The translations under genes were made by a program, and so were the position numbers. The notes below the pieces were generated by a model. That model ran no database searches and was not told where the DNA came from. It was given only the letters and a program-made list of their open reading frames with translations. Shown here one piece after another: positions 1 through 6,001 of a DNA stretch of 7,925 nt. The first letter of the stretch is position 1, and each line of letters begins with the position of its first letter. This DNA comes from Pseudomonadota bacterium (lineage in GTDB: Bacteria > Pseudomonadota > Gammaproteobacteria > Xanthomonadales > Xanthomonadaceae), in assembly GCA_023457475.1 (NCBI GenBank), contig JAEWLO010000531.1, positions 1 to 7,925 of the forward strand, written 5' to 3'.

Positions 1-1726
1 CGCCCGTACGAATGTTCCGAAGCAGCACCGTGCTGCCTGCCAGGTCGAACTGCTTCGCTTCCAGATCGGCCCGCTTCAACTGCGCCTTCAGCTGCGCATC
101 CCCCGCCAGCGTCATGCCCGCCACCGCCAATCGTGCGCCACGTCCACGCAGGTCCGCGCGCCCACTGCCCACGCGGCCAGATGTATCCAGCACCACATCG
201 CCGCTGAGCAGTCCCGTACCGCCCAGCAGCCGCACACTGCCCTCGCCCAGATAACGGTTGTACGCCACCAGGTCCGGCACCTTCGCATCGGTGAACCGCA
301 GCCGCGACTCCAGCGTGTCGCGCATTTCCTTCAACCGCGCATCCGAACGCAGCTGCAGGTCCATGTCGCGCCCCTCGAACAGCAGTTGCTTCGTACCCGT
401 CGGTGCCGCACGGAATTCGGGAATGCGCACATCCAGCTGCGCCCGCGCCGGCGTACCGGCGACAATGCGGCCCCTGGCCTGCGCATCACCGCGCAGCTGC
501 ACCTGCGCCACTTCCGCCACTGCAGCCACCTTCGGAATGTCCAGCGTGCTGCCCGGGGCCAGCGTCCCCTCGGCAATCTTCAGGTCCGCATTGAGCAGCC
601 CACCGCCGTCCAGATGGAACCACGGCTTGCGCACGAACAGGTCCGCGATCCAGTTCAACGATTCGAACTGCCATGCTCCCCGCACCTCGCCTGACAGGCG
701 CGGCAGCAACGACGCCAGGTCGTCAAACGGGATGCGTCGGCCACGTACCTTGAGGTCCGCATCGAGCTCGCTCCCCGTGGCCGGGTCGCGCGGCAGCCGC
801 GCCTGCACCCGGATGTCCTGCGCCGCGTCCAGCTGCAGCGCCAGCATCCCCCGGTCCTTCGCATGCACGCCCGCGTGCAGCGGAAGCCGCCACACCAGCC
901 GGCTGCCCGGCTTCAGTTCGCCCTTGTCCCACCCGAGCGCTCCGGAAAGATGCGCCTCGGCCGGGGCCGTACCCACCTTCGCGTGTGCGCCGGCGGTGTC
1001 GATCTGCAGCGCCCGGCTGCGCGCCTCAATCTCCAGGCTCGCCTGCACCAGCCCAAACTTGCGAATGCCGGGGGCTTCATCGCGGTAGTGGCGCGGGTAG
1101 CGGAAGCGCGCATCCATCCGCGTGTCTTCCAGCAGCGTCACCCCGTCCCAGGTCACCGTGGCCTCCTTGAAACCTGCGGTGGAATCGAGCAGTTCCGACG
1201 GCCCGCCCTTGATCTGTTTGACGAAGCCCACGGTGCCCTCCCCCTTGCCGGCGATCATCAGCTTGCCGAAGCGGGCGCTGTGGATGCTGCTGCTGTGAAT
1301 CGCATCCAGCCGCATCACCCAGCCGCGGGCGCCGCGCGGCGGCGGCGGAACCGCCTGCTCCACGCGCTCGATCTCCGACTCGACGTCGGTCGCATTGATG
1401 CGCGGGATATGGACTTCGCGCCGGGTCAGCGCCGGCAGCGAGATCCATGCGCTGGCCCGCGCCGCGCGGAAGATATAGACCGTGTGGTTGGCCTGGCCGC
1501 GGATGCGGATGTTCCAGACGATGGCGTGGCCCGGCAGCAGGGTCAGCGCCGGCCCGGTTTCCAACCTGAATTTTTCAGGCTTGCGGTTGGTGACCAGGTC
1601 GAACAGCGGCGTATTGAGGAAGATATTGCCGGCCAGCAGGTACAGGCCGTAGATCAACAGGAACAGCCACAGGCCGGTGCGCCAGTACCACGGGAGACGG
1701 CGAAGGCGTTCGGAAATCAACGGCAT
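1..1726 (-). CDS. Large AsmA/TamB-like membrane-anchored envelope protein (N-terminal part, 3' end outside window)
   Basis: An uninterrupted minus-strand frame begins at the ATG at 1726-1724 and is still open at base 1, giving 575 codons of a longer protein. The N-terminus is MPLISERLRRLPWYWR, followed by one hydrophobic segment (about residues 14-36, GLWLFLLIYGLYLLAG). The rest is soluble and rich in alternating hydrophobic/polar beta-strand-like stretches with no cysteines noticed, including late repeats such as RLLGGTGLLSGDVVLD and LRGRGARLAVAGMTLAGDAQL. One N-terminal anchor plus a long beta-rich periplasmic part is the layout of AsmA/TamB/YdbH-type proteins, which are linked to lipid traffic across the envelope; the family call is inference from layout and repeat texture, without a diagnostic motif. 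There is no clear Shine-Dalgarno before the ATG. It lies 66 bases downstream of the VOC gene on the same strand and may be read with it. The coding frame is secure; the function is not. Confidence 0.88.
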   Translation of the reverse strand, partial: MPLISERLRRLPWYWRTGLWLFLLIYGLYLLAGNIFLNTPLFDLVTNRKPEKFRLETGPALTLLPGHAIVWNIRIRGQANHTVYIFRAARASAWISLPALTRREVHIPRINATDVESEIERVEQAVPPPPRGARGWVMRLDAIHSSSIHSARFGKLMIAGKGEGTVGFVKQIKGGPSELLDSTAGFKEATVTWDGVTLLEDTRMDARFRYPRHYRDEAPGIRKFGLVQASLEIEARSRALQIDTAGAHAKVGTAPAEAHLSGALGWDKGELKPGSRLVWRLPLHAGVHAKDRGMLALQLDAAQDIRVQARLPRDPATGSELDADLKVRGRRIPFDDLASLLPRLSGEVRGAWQFESLNWIADLFVRKPWFHLDGGGLLNADLKIAEGTLAPGSTLDIPKVAAVAEVAQVQLRGDAQARGRIVAGTPARAQLDVRIPEFRAAPTGTKQLLFEGRDMDLQLRSDARLKEMRDTLESRLRFTDAKVPDLVAYNRYLGEGSVRLLGGTGLLSGDVVLDTSGRVGSGRADLRGRGARLAVAGMTLAGDAQLKAQLKRADLEAKQFDLAGSTVLLRNIRTG

Positions 1727-1792
1727 GGGGGATTGCGGGGGAATGCGGACATGCAGGCACTATCGGCAACACGGCCGCGTGGGCGCGTGAAA

Positions 1793-2188
1793 TCACGCCG
1801 ACGGCACCCACGCCTTCGGCTGCCACAACTCCAGCTTGTTGCCGTCGGGATCCAGAATCCACGCGAACGATCCGTTTTCATGATGCTCCGGCCCGGCGAC
1901 AATGGTCACGTCCGCCGCCCTCAGATTCGCCAGCAGCCCGTCCAGATCATCCACCCGGTAATTGATCATGAAGGGCGACTCGCTGGGACTGAACCACGTC
2001 GACTCCGGCTCGGCCAGCGCCCATACCGTCAGCCCGCCGTCGCTGGCCCCGTCGTCCGGCCAGCGCAGCACCGCGCCGCCGAAGTCCTCCAGCACCAGCC
2101 CCAGGTGCTGCGCATACCACGCCGCCAACGCCGCACGGTCGCCGCAGCTCTTGAAGAACACCCCGCCAATCCCGGTCACCTTGGCCAT
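1793..2188 (-). CDS. VOC-superfamily (glyoxalase/bleomycin-resistance fold) protein
   Basis: A 131-aa protein with the two-half layout of the vicinal-oxygen-chelate superfamily. Half one is GIGGVFFKS, then DRAALAAWYAQHLGL and a strand ending FGGAVLRW (residues 6-43). Half two is FMINYRVDDLDGLLANLRAADV, then GSFAWILDPDGNKLELWQP (residues 73-124), whose E120 sits where family members place the last metal ligand. The first strand has phenylalanine (F11/F12) where metal-dependent members usually have His or Gln, so it may be a metal-independent or binding-only member. The start at 2188 is chosen because GGAG lies 6 bases upstream; the frame stays open to 2275, but that extension would run through a rho-independent terminator (2237-2269) and the ATG at 2209 has no Shine-Dalgarno. 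Substrate is unknown; cytosolic, single-domain length is normal for the family. No clear promoter is visible between the terminator and the start. Confidence 0.92.
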   Translation of the reverse strand: MAKVTGIGGVFFKSCGDRAALAAWYAQHLGLVLEDFGGAVLRWPDDGASDGGLTVWALAEPESTWFSPSESPFMINYRVDDLDGLLANLRAADVTIVAGPEHHENGSFAWILDPDGNKLELWQPKAWVPSA

Positions 2189-2236
2189 CGCACGCTCCTG
2201 CGCCGTCATGTGCGCCGAGCGTACACCCGCGCGCGC

Positions 2237-2269
2237 AAAAAAAACGGCAGACCGTTGCCGGCCTGCCGT
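2237..2269 (-). terminator. Rho-independent terminator after the outer-membrane protein gene
   Basis: Read on the minus strand, ACGGCAG (2269-2263), a 12-base loop and CTGCCGT (2250-2244) form a 7-bp stem, and the stem's last T begins a run of eight T (2244-2237). This is a textbook intrinsic terminator. It lies about 64 bases past the stop of the beta-barrel gene and separates it from the VOC gene. Confidence 0.85.
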
Positions 2270-2306
2270 CCGCATCGACGAGGATGCTGGTAAAACAACT
2301 CCGCAT

Positions 2307-2325
2307 CGCCGGGCTCTGCCCGGCG
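2307..2325. repeat. GC-rich inverted repeat 3' of the beta-barrel gene
   Basis: CGCCGGG (2307-2313), loop CTCTG, CCCGGCG (2319-2325) is a perfect 7-bp stem starting just 8 bases after the beta-barrel stop codon. There is no immediate T-run on either strand. The core resembles a REP-type stem, but the usual GTAG head is replaced by gcat, so it could be a decayed REP copy or a 3'-end stabilising hairpin ahead of the true terminator. Confidence 0.5.
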
Positions 2326-2332
2326 GCCGCGA

Positions 2333-2881
2333 TCAGAAGCGGAACTCGCCGCTCAGACTGTAGGTGTCCACGTCCACCTCCACGCCGCTGAAGTCGGCCT
2401 GGCGACGATCGTAGTTCAGGCTCAGGCCCCAACGACGATTGAAGTCGTAACCGGCATTCACGCCGTAGTACGGCTTGGTCGAGCTTTCGTCATCGACCAC
2501 ATCCCAGTCGTCTTCACGCACCTGCGCGGTCAGGCGCGCGATGCCGGCGCGCGCGCCGATGAAGAAACCGGTGTTGTCCGGGCCGAAGTTCTTCTTCACC
2601 ACCAGGCCGGCACCGACCGAGATCAGGTCCAGGTCTTCGTCGTAGCCCAGGTCCTGGGTGTAGAGCGAGGCCACATGTCCTTCCACACCGATGTTCGGGG
2701 TGAACCAGTAGCCACCGCCCAGCGCGGCGGAGGTATCGGTTTCATTGCCGCGGAAACCATCGAAGCGCACTTCCGTGTCGCTGCTGCCGAGTTCACCACG
2801 CACGAACGCCTGGCCGGCGCCGGCAGTGGACGACAGGGTGGCCAGCGCAACGGCGGTGGCCAGAACAACGTACTTCTTCAT
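2333..2881 (-). CDS. Outer-membrane beta-barrel protein (OmpA-like 8-strand porin family)
   Basis: A 182-aa secreted protein. Residues 1-22 form a classic Sec signal peptide: MKKY, a hydrophobic core VVLATAVALATLSS, then TAGA with likely cleavage before GQAF. The mature part is about 160 residues of amphipathic strands with Gly/aromatic alternation (FVRGELGSS, AALGGGYWFTP, IGVEGHVASLY, ISVGAGLVVKKN, FFIGARAGIARL, YYGVNAGYDFN, WGLSLNYDRRQ) and ends YSLSGEFRF, with the terminal phenylalanine recognised by the BAM insertion machinery. This matches the small OMP_b-brl type of eight-stranded barrel. Loops are acidic (YDEDLD, REDDWDVVDDE). The start has a strong Shine-Dalgarno, GGAAGGA, 5 bases upstream. 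It is a single-gene unit with its own promoter and terminator, divergent from the DUF2975 operon. No specific substrate or partner can be named; it is not recognisably OmpW or Ax21 by sequence. Confidence 0.93.
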   Translation of the reverse strand: MKKYVVLATAVALATLSSTAGAGQAFVRGELGSSDTEVRFDGFRGNETDTSAALGGGYWFTPNIGVEGHVASLYTQDLGYDEDLDLISVGAGLVVKKNFGPDNTGFFIGARAGIARLTAQVREDDWDVVDDESSTKPYYGVNAGYDFNRRWGLSLNYDRRQADFSGVEVDVDTYSLSGEFRF

Positions 2882-2926
2882 TCAGATCCTTCCAAAAGTA
2901 GGGTGCATTCCAGGGGGCTGCGCGCC

Positions 2927-2955
2927 ACTCTGCCGCCTGTTCATGCTGATGTCAA
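2927..2955 (-). promoter_or_regulatory. Putative sigma70 promoter of the outer-membrane protein gene
   Basis: On the minus strand a perfect -35 TTGACA (2955-2950) is followed after exactly 17 bases by CAGAGT (2932-2927), which keeps the key A2 and T6 of the -10 consensus (3 of 6). The region upstream of the -35 is AT-rich for this genome (ttaacagaaaa), possibly an UP-like element. The predicted start near 2920 gives a leader of about 39 bases. Confidence 0.55.
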
Positions 2956-3004
2956 TTTTCTGTTAAACGGATCATCACACGGTCCTGCGGAGCCGGTCCC
3001 GTGC

Positions 3005-3039
3005 TGGACACGGACCACGCTTATCGTTTATCAATAAAC
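3005..3039 (+). promoter_or_regulatory. Putative promoter and overlapping palindromic operator of the DUF2975-XRE-TerC operon
   Basis: TGGACA (3005-3010, 5 of 6 to -35) and TATCAA (3029-3034, 4 of 6 to -10) are 18 bases apart. The proposed -10 sits inside a palindrome with 6-bp arms, GTTTAT (3026-3031), centre CA, ATAAAC (3034-3039). This AT-rich island stands out in GC-rich surroundings. A palindrome over the -10 is where a small XRE repressor would bind, so autoregulation by the second gene of the operon is a reasonable inference. TTATC also recurs 7 bases apart (3021-3025, 3028-3032). Confidence 0.45.
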
Positions 3040-3040
3040 C

Positions 3041-3060
3041 GACGGTCATCCACGACCGTC
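3041..3060 (+). promoter_or_regulatory. Perfect inverted repeat at the predicted 5' end of the DUF2975 operon mRNA
   Basis: GACGGTC (3041-3047), loop ATCCAC, GACCGTC (3054-3060): a perfect 7-bp stem with a 6-base loop. It falls at the predicted transcription start and 6 bases before the GGAGG Shine-Dalgarno (3067-3071). It may be a 5' mRNA-stabilising hairpin or a second operator. Confidence 0.5.
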
Positions 3061-3075
3061 GAAACCGGAGGCTCC

Positions 3076-3621
3076 GTGGCACGCAGTACCGACCGACCCC
3101 CGCCGTCGGGCGACATCGTTCAATTCACCCGTATCGCGCTGCGCGCCGTCATGGCGCTGTGCTGGCTGGGCATCCTCGCTGCCCTGTGTGCCTTTCCCAT
3201 CGTCTATTTCGATCGCAGCTGGCTGCTGGCGTCGTCGGGCCTCAGCCCCGAGCAGGCCGCGCAGCACCATCTGTTCGCGCATTTCAGCCTGGGCCTGGTC
3301 GGCATTGTCGTGCTGCTCACCCTTGGCCTCATCTTCCTGCGCCACCTTCAGCGTTTCGTCCGCGCCGTCCGCGGCGGGCACCTGTTCGCGCACGGCCATG
3401 CGTTGCGCCTGCGCCGCATGGCCTGGCTGATGCTGGCGATGGAACTGCTCTCCATCATCATCGGCCTGCATTCCAGTTGGATGGGACCGGCCTTCGCCTG
3501 GATGGAGGTCGGCGGCGGCATGTCCATCACCGGCCTCATCGCCGTGCTGATGCTGTTCGTCATGGCGCGCGTGTTCGAAGCCGGTGCAGCCATGCGTGAC
3601 GACCTCGACGGCCTGGTCTGA
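3076..3621 (+). CDS. DUF2975 family four-helix membrane protein
   Basis: A 181-aa integral membrane protein with four predicted helices at about residues 20-44, 68-90, 115-133 and 147-167. The C-terminus MARVFEAGAAMRDDLDGLV fits the family's closing motif (helix, then FxxG..L/M..D/E..), and the GGHLFAHGHALRLRRMAW stretch before helix 3 is also typical. The GTG at 3076 is chosen because GGAGG lies 4 bases upstream; the frame stays open to a GTG at 3001, but that extension would lie over the promoter and has no Shine-Dalgarno. Function of DUF2975 is not established. In many bacteria it is encoded next to a YozG-like XRE regulator (as with Bacillus YoaS/YozG, from memory), exactly as seen here, and may modulate that regulator from the membrane. 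It is the first gene of a three-gene operon. Confidence 0.85.
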   Translation: MARSTDRPPPSGDIVQFTRIALRAVMALCWLGILAALCAFPIVYFDRSWLLASSGLSPEQAAQHHLFAHFSLGLVGIVVLLTLGLIFLRHLQRFVRAVRGGHLFAHGHALRLRRMAWLMLAMELLSIIIGLHSSWMGPAFAWMEVGGGMSITGLIAVLMLFVMARVFEAGAAMRDDLDGLV

Positions 3622-3839
3622 TGCCGGTCGTCATCACCCTCGAACAGATGCTGCACAAGCGCGGCATGACCTTGTCCGAGCTGGCCGCACGGGTGGACAT
3701 CACCCTGGCGAACCTTTCCATTCTCAAGACCGGCAAGGCCAAGGCCATCCGGTTCTCCACGCTTGACGCGATCTGCCGGGAGCTGCAGTGCCAGCCCGGC
3801 GATCTGCTCGCGTATGACCCTGACTCCCAACATGTGTGA
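3621..3839 (+). CDS. YozG-like XRE/Cro-CI family transcriptional regulator
   Basis: A 72-aa single-domain DNA-binding protein. The helix-turn-helix covers about residues 17-36 (TLSELAARVDITLANLSILK), followed by KTGKAKAIRFSTLDAICRELQCQPGDLLAYDPD. Both the recognition-helix end (NLSxLKxGKAKAIRFSTL) and the CQPGDLL tail are hallmarks of the HTH_26/YozG subgroup. Its ATG shares one base with the TGA of the DUF2975 gene and has no Shine-Dalgarno of its own, so it is probably made by translational coupling. Likely role: a dimeric repressor of its own operon, with the palindrome at 3026-3039 as a candidate site (inference). Confidence 0.93.
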   Translation: MPVVITLEQMLHKRGMTLSELAARVDITLANLSILKTGKAKAIRFSTLDAICRELQCQPGDLLAYDPDSQHV

Positions 3840-3845
3840 TTTCTA

Positions 3846-5372
3846 ATGGAATGGCTGTCTGACCCCAACATCTGGCTGGGGCTTGCAACGCTCGTGGTGC
3901 TCGAGATCGTGCTCGGCATCGACAACCTCGTCTTCATCGCGATCCTGGCCGACAAGCTGCCACCGCACCAGCGCGACCGCGCGCGGCTGATCGGCCTGAG
4001 CCTGGCCCTGCTGATGCGGCTGGTGCTGCTGGCCACGCTGGCGTGGATCATGAAACTCACCGAGCCGCTGTTCGAGGTGTTCGGGCACAGCTTCTCCGGA
4101 CGCGACCTCATCCTGCTCGGCGGCGGCCTGTTCCTGCTGTTCAAGGGCACCATGGAACTGCACGAACGGCTGGAAGGCCGTGAGCACAGCCAGGGCGGCA
4201 ACAAGGTCTACGCCGGGTTCGCCGCCGTGGTCACCCAGATCGTCATCCTCGACGCGGTGTTCTCGCTCGATTCGGTCATCACTGCCGTCGGCATGGTCGA
4301 CCAGCTTGGCGTGATGTATGCCGCCGTCACCATCGCCATGGCGGTGATGATGCTGGCCAGCAAGCCGCTCACCCGCTTCGTCAACAAGCACCCTACCGTG
4401 GTGGTGCTGTGCCTGGGCTTCCTGCTGATGATCGGCTTCAGCCTGGTGGCCGAGGGCCTGGGCTACAAGATTCCCAAGGGCTACCTGTACGCCGCGATCG
4501 CCTTCTCCATCCTGGTGGAAAGCTTCAACCAGTGGGTACGGTTCAACCGCGAGCGTAACGAACAGCGCCTGCCGTTCCGCCAGCGCACCGCCGACGCGGT
4601 GCTGCGCCTGCTGGGCGCGAACGGCAGGAACACCGATGAGGGCGATCAGCAGGACACCCCCTCCGAAGAGCGCCTGGAGCCCGCCGAGCAGGACATGATC
4701 CGCAGCGTGCTCGGCTTGGCCGACCGCCCGGTTTCCAGCGTGATGACGGTCCGTGCGGATCTGGAATGGATCGACCTTGGCCGCGGCGAAGCCCACGCGA
4801 TGCAGCGGCTGATCGACTCACCGCACACCCGCATGCTGGTTGCCGAAGGTGACCTGGACCAGGTGCAGGGCATCGTGCAGAGCCGGGACCTGCTGGCCGG
4901 TGTGCTGCAGGGTCGTCCATTGGACCTGCGTGCAGCCATGCGTGAACCTGCGTACGTGATTTCCAGCGCCAGCGTGCTGCAGGCGCTGGAAATCATCCGA
5001 GAACACCCCGTTCCGCTGGCGATCGCGGTGGATGAGTACGGCAGCGTGGAAGGCCTGGTCACTGCCAACGATCTGCTGGCCGCCATCGCCGGCGATCTGG
5101 CCGACACCCAGGACGAACGCTACGGCGTGCAGGCGCAGGCCGATGGCAGCTGGGAAGCCGACGGCGCGCTGACCCTGGATGACCTGCAGCGCCTTACCGG
5201 CATCGACTTCCCGCGCCATGCGCGTTACCAGACCCTGGCAGGCCTGCTGTTGCAGCACCTCGACCGCCTGCCGGTGGAAGGCGACAGCGTGGACCATGCC
5301 GGCCACCGCCTGCAGGTGACCGGTATGGACCGCCGCCGCGTCACCCGACTGCTCATCCAGCCGATGCCGTAA
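3846..5372 (+). CDS. TerC-family membrane transporter with CBS pair and CorC/HlyC domain (YoaE/YegH-type)
   Basis: A 508-aa protein with three modules. Residues 1 to about 240 are a TerC integral-membrane domain of about seven helices carrying the acidic motifs E20..LGIDN (D26, N27) and DAVFSLDSV (D136, D142), which in this family line a cation path. After a charged linker (about 240-283), residues about 290-420 form a pair of CBS domains (RPVSSVMTVR..., VQSRDLL, ...AVDEYGSVEGLVTANDLL), and residues about 426-505 are a CorC_HlyC transporter-associated domain (VEGDSVDHAGHRLQVTGMDRRRV). This domain order and length match E. coli YoaE and YegH. Known TerC members export Mn2+ or protect against metal or tellurite stress; the substrate here cannot be read from sequence. 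The start lies 6 bases after the XRE stop and has no Shine-Dalgarno, which suggests coupled translation. Placement behind a DUF2975/XRE pair is unusual to my knowledge. Confidence 0.93.
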   Translation: MEWLSDPNIWLGLATLVVLEIVLGIDNLVFIAILADKLPPHQRDRARLIGLSLALLMRLVLLATLAWIMKLTEPLFEVFGHSFSGRDLILLGGGLFLLFKGTMELHERLEGREHSQGGNKVYAGFAAVVTQIVILDAVFSLDSVITAVGMVDQLGVMYAAVTIAMAVMMLASKPLTRFVNKHPTVVVLCLGFLLMIGFSLVAEGLGYKIPKGYLYAAIAFSILVESFNQWVRFNRERNEQRLPFRQRTADAVLRLLGANGRNTDEGDQQDTPSEERLEPAEQDMIRSVLGLADRPVSSVMTVRADLEWIDLGRGEAHAMQRLIDSPHTRMLVAEGDLDQVQGIVQSRDLLAGVLQGRPLDLRAAMREPAYVISSASVLQALEIIREHPVPLAIAVDEYGSVEGLVTANDLLAAIAGDLADTQDERYGVQAQADGSWEADGALTLDDLQRLTGIDFPRHARYQTLAGLLLQHLDRLPVEGDSVDHAGHRLQVTGMDRRRVTRLLIQPMP

Positions 5373-5420
5373 GCCCGGTACCGCGAACGCAATCACATCG
5401 CCGCCAAGCGTCGAAAACCG

Positions 5421-5443
5421 GTAGCGCCGGCCGTTGGCCGCCC
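5421..5443 (+). repeat. GTAG-type REP element, copy 1
   Basis: GTAGCGCCGGCC (5421-5432) followed by GTT and GGCCG (5436-5440) forms a stem of at least 5 bp with a GTAG head. It is identical to copy 2 over the first 12 bases and in the same orientation, 42 bases apart start to start. The right arm looks one G shorter than in copy 2. The GTAG head plus short palindrome matches Stenotrophomonas SMAG-type REPs, which are mobilised by REP-associated tyrosine transposases; no such gene lies in this window. Confidence 0.75.
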
Positions 5444-5462
5444 AAGCGGCGCATGAAATCCC

Positions 5463-5486
5463 GTAGCGCCGGCCATTGGCCGGCCC
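5463..5486 (+). repeat. GTAG-type REP element, copy 2
   Basis: GTAG (5463-5466), then GCCGGCC (5468-5474), ATT, GGCCGGC (5478-5484): a perfect 7-bp stem with a 3-base loop and the GTAG head. It ends directly at the stop codon of the Rid-family gene (5487-5489), and with copy 1 fills the gap between two convergent genes. No T-run follows, so any terminator role would be atypical. Confidence 0.8.
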
Positions 5487-5882
5487 TCAGGCTACCGGCA
5501 GCTTCGCCACCACCTTGAACTCCACATCGAACCCGGCCAGCCAGGTCACGCCCACCGCGGTCAGCGTCGGATGCGGAGCCGGGCCCCAGTGCTCAAGCAC
5601 CACCGGCCACACCCGCTCAAGAATCTTTTCCGGGTCGATCATGAAAACCGTCACGTCCTGCACATCGGCAAACGTGCAGCCCGCCTCGGCCAGAATCGCG
5701 TTGAGGTTCTCGAACGCCCGCCGGACCTGGGACTCCACGTCCGGCTCCGGCGAGCCGTCCTGGCGGCTGCCGACCTGTCCGGATACGAACAGAAGACCAT
5801 TGGTACGCACCGCCGGCGAGTAGCTGTAACGCTCATACAACGCCTGGCGGCCCTTGGGAAACACAACGTCGCGGGGTGCCAT
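5487..5882 (-). CDS. RidA/YjgF/UK114 family protein lacking the catalytic arginine
   Basis: A 131-aa single-domain Rid protein: FPKGRQALYERYSYSPAV, GLLFVSGQVGSR (residues 30-40), SQVRRAFENLNAILAEAG (51-68), FADVQDVTVFMID (71-83), then HPTLTAVGVTWLAGFDVEFKVVAKL (104-128). Canonical RidA hydrolyses reactive 2-aminoacrylate using an arginine in a P-x-R motif; here the motif is P105-T-L107, so the arginine is replaced by leucine, and the usual Glu near the C-terminal strand also appears absent in my alignment by eye. It probably belongs to a Rid subgroup without imine deaminase activity. The start at 5882 has AAGGAG 6 bases upstream; the frame stays open to 5960, but that extension would overlap the LysR operator region. 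Divergent from a LysR-type gene that may control it. Cytosolic, trimer expected from the family. Confidence 0.92.
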   Translation of the reverse strand: MAPRDVVFPKGRQALYERYSYSPAVRTNGLLFVSGQVGSRQDGSPEPDVESQVRRAFENLNAILAEAGCTFADVQDVTVFMIDPEKILERVWPVVLEHWGPAPHPTLTAVGVTWLAGFDVEFKVVAKLPVA

Positions 5883-5888
5883 GTGAGG

Positions 5889-5926
5889 CTCCTTGCTGGG
5901 GGAAGGTCCCCAGTCTCCACCCCAGC
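5889..5926 (-). promoter_or_regulatory. Rid leader with alternative hairpins beside the Shine-Dalgarno
   Basis: In the minus-strand leader, CCCCAGC (5901-5895) can pair with either GCTGGGG (5926-5920, 7 bp) or CTGGGG (5913-5908, 6 bp, 6-base loop). The two pairings exclude each other. The shared arm ends immediately before AAGGAG (5894-5889), the ribosome binding site, so folding could affect translation initiation. Complementarity is exact; a regulatory role is inference. Confidence 0.35.
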
Positions 5927-5960
5927 CGGCTCGCGATAAACACGCCCATTTGTCCATCAC

Positions 5961-5979
5961 TGTTTGTAGAATCCAAACA
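5961..5979. promoter_or_regulatory. Putative LysR-type operator (T-N11-A palindrome)
   Basis: TGTTTG (5961-5966), TAGAATC, CAAACA (5974-5979) is a perfect 6-bp inverted repeat with a 7-base centre. The symmetric T at 5964 and A at 5976 give T-N11-A, the LysR-box form. It ends 22 bases before the LysR ATG, in the 119-bp gap between the divergent Rid and LysR genes. TAGAAT (5967-5972) in the centre could be the LysR -10, and TTGGAT/ACAAAT on the minus strand (5976-5971, 5953-5948, 17-base spacer) a weak Rid promoter. Confidence 0.6.
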
Positions 5980-6001
5980 ATCCCGCACCGGACCGCCCCC
6001 G

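Noticed and set aside
258..1088. Plus-strand open frame of 276 codons
   Set aside because: Ser/Arg/Ala/Pro-rich antisense of the long minus-strand envelope gene, which has a start, a membrane anchor and no stop over 575 codons.
1785..1798. Small hairpin GCGTG-AAAT-CACGC at the VOC stop codon
   Set aside because: Only 5 bp and no T-run; too weak to call a terminator between the VOC and envelope genes.
863..2293. Plus-strand open frame of 476 codons
   Set aside because: It spans three minus-strand features, including the VOC gene and a terminator. It is rich in Arg/Pro/Gln/Ala with no domain, as expected for the antisense of high-GC genes.
3001..3075. GTG start at 3001 for the DUF2975 gene, adding 25 residues
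   Set aside because: It lacks a Shine-Dalgarno and would encode the predicted promoter and hairpin; GTG 3076 has GGAGG.
3843..4796. Minus-strand open frame of 317 codons
   Set aside because: Exactly antisense to the TerC gene, with a His/Gln/Asp-rich composition typical of reverse-strand shadows of hydrophobic proteins.
5373..5420. Possible intrinsic terminator directly after the TerC gene
   Set aside because: Only short palindromes such as CGGTACCG and no T-run; nothing convincing before the REP elements.
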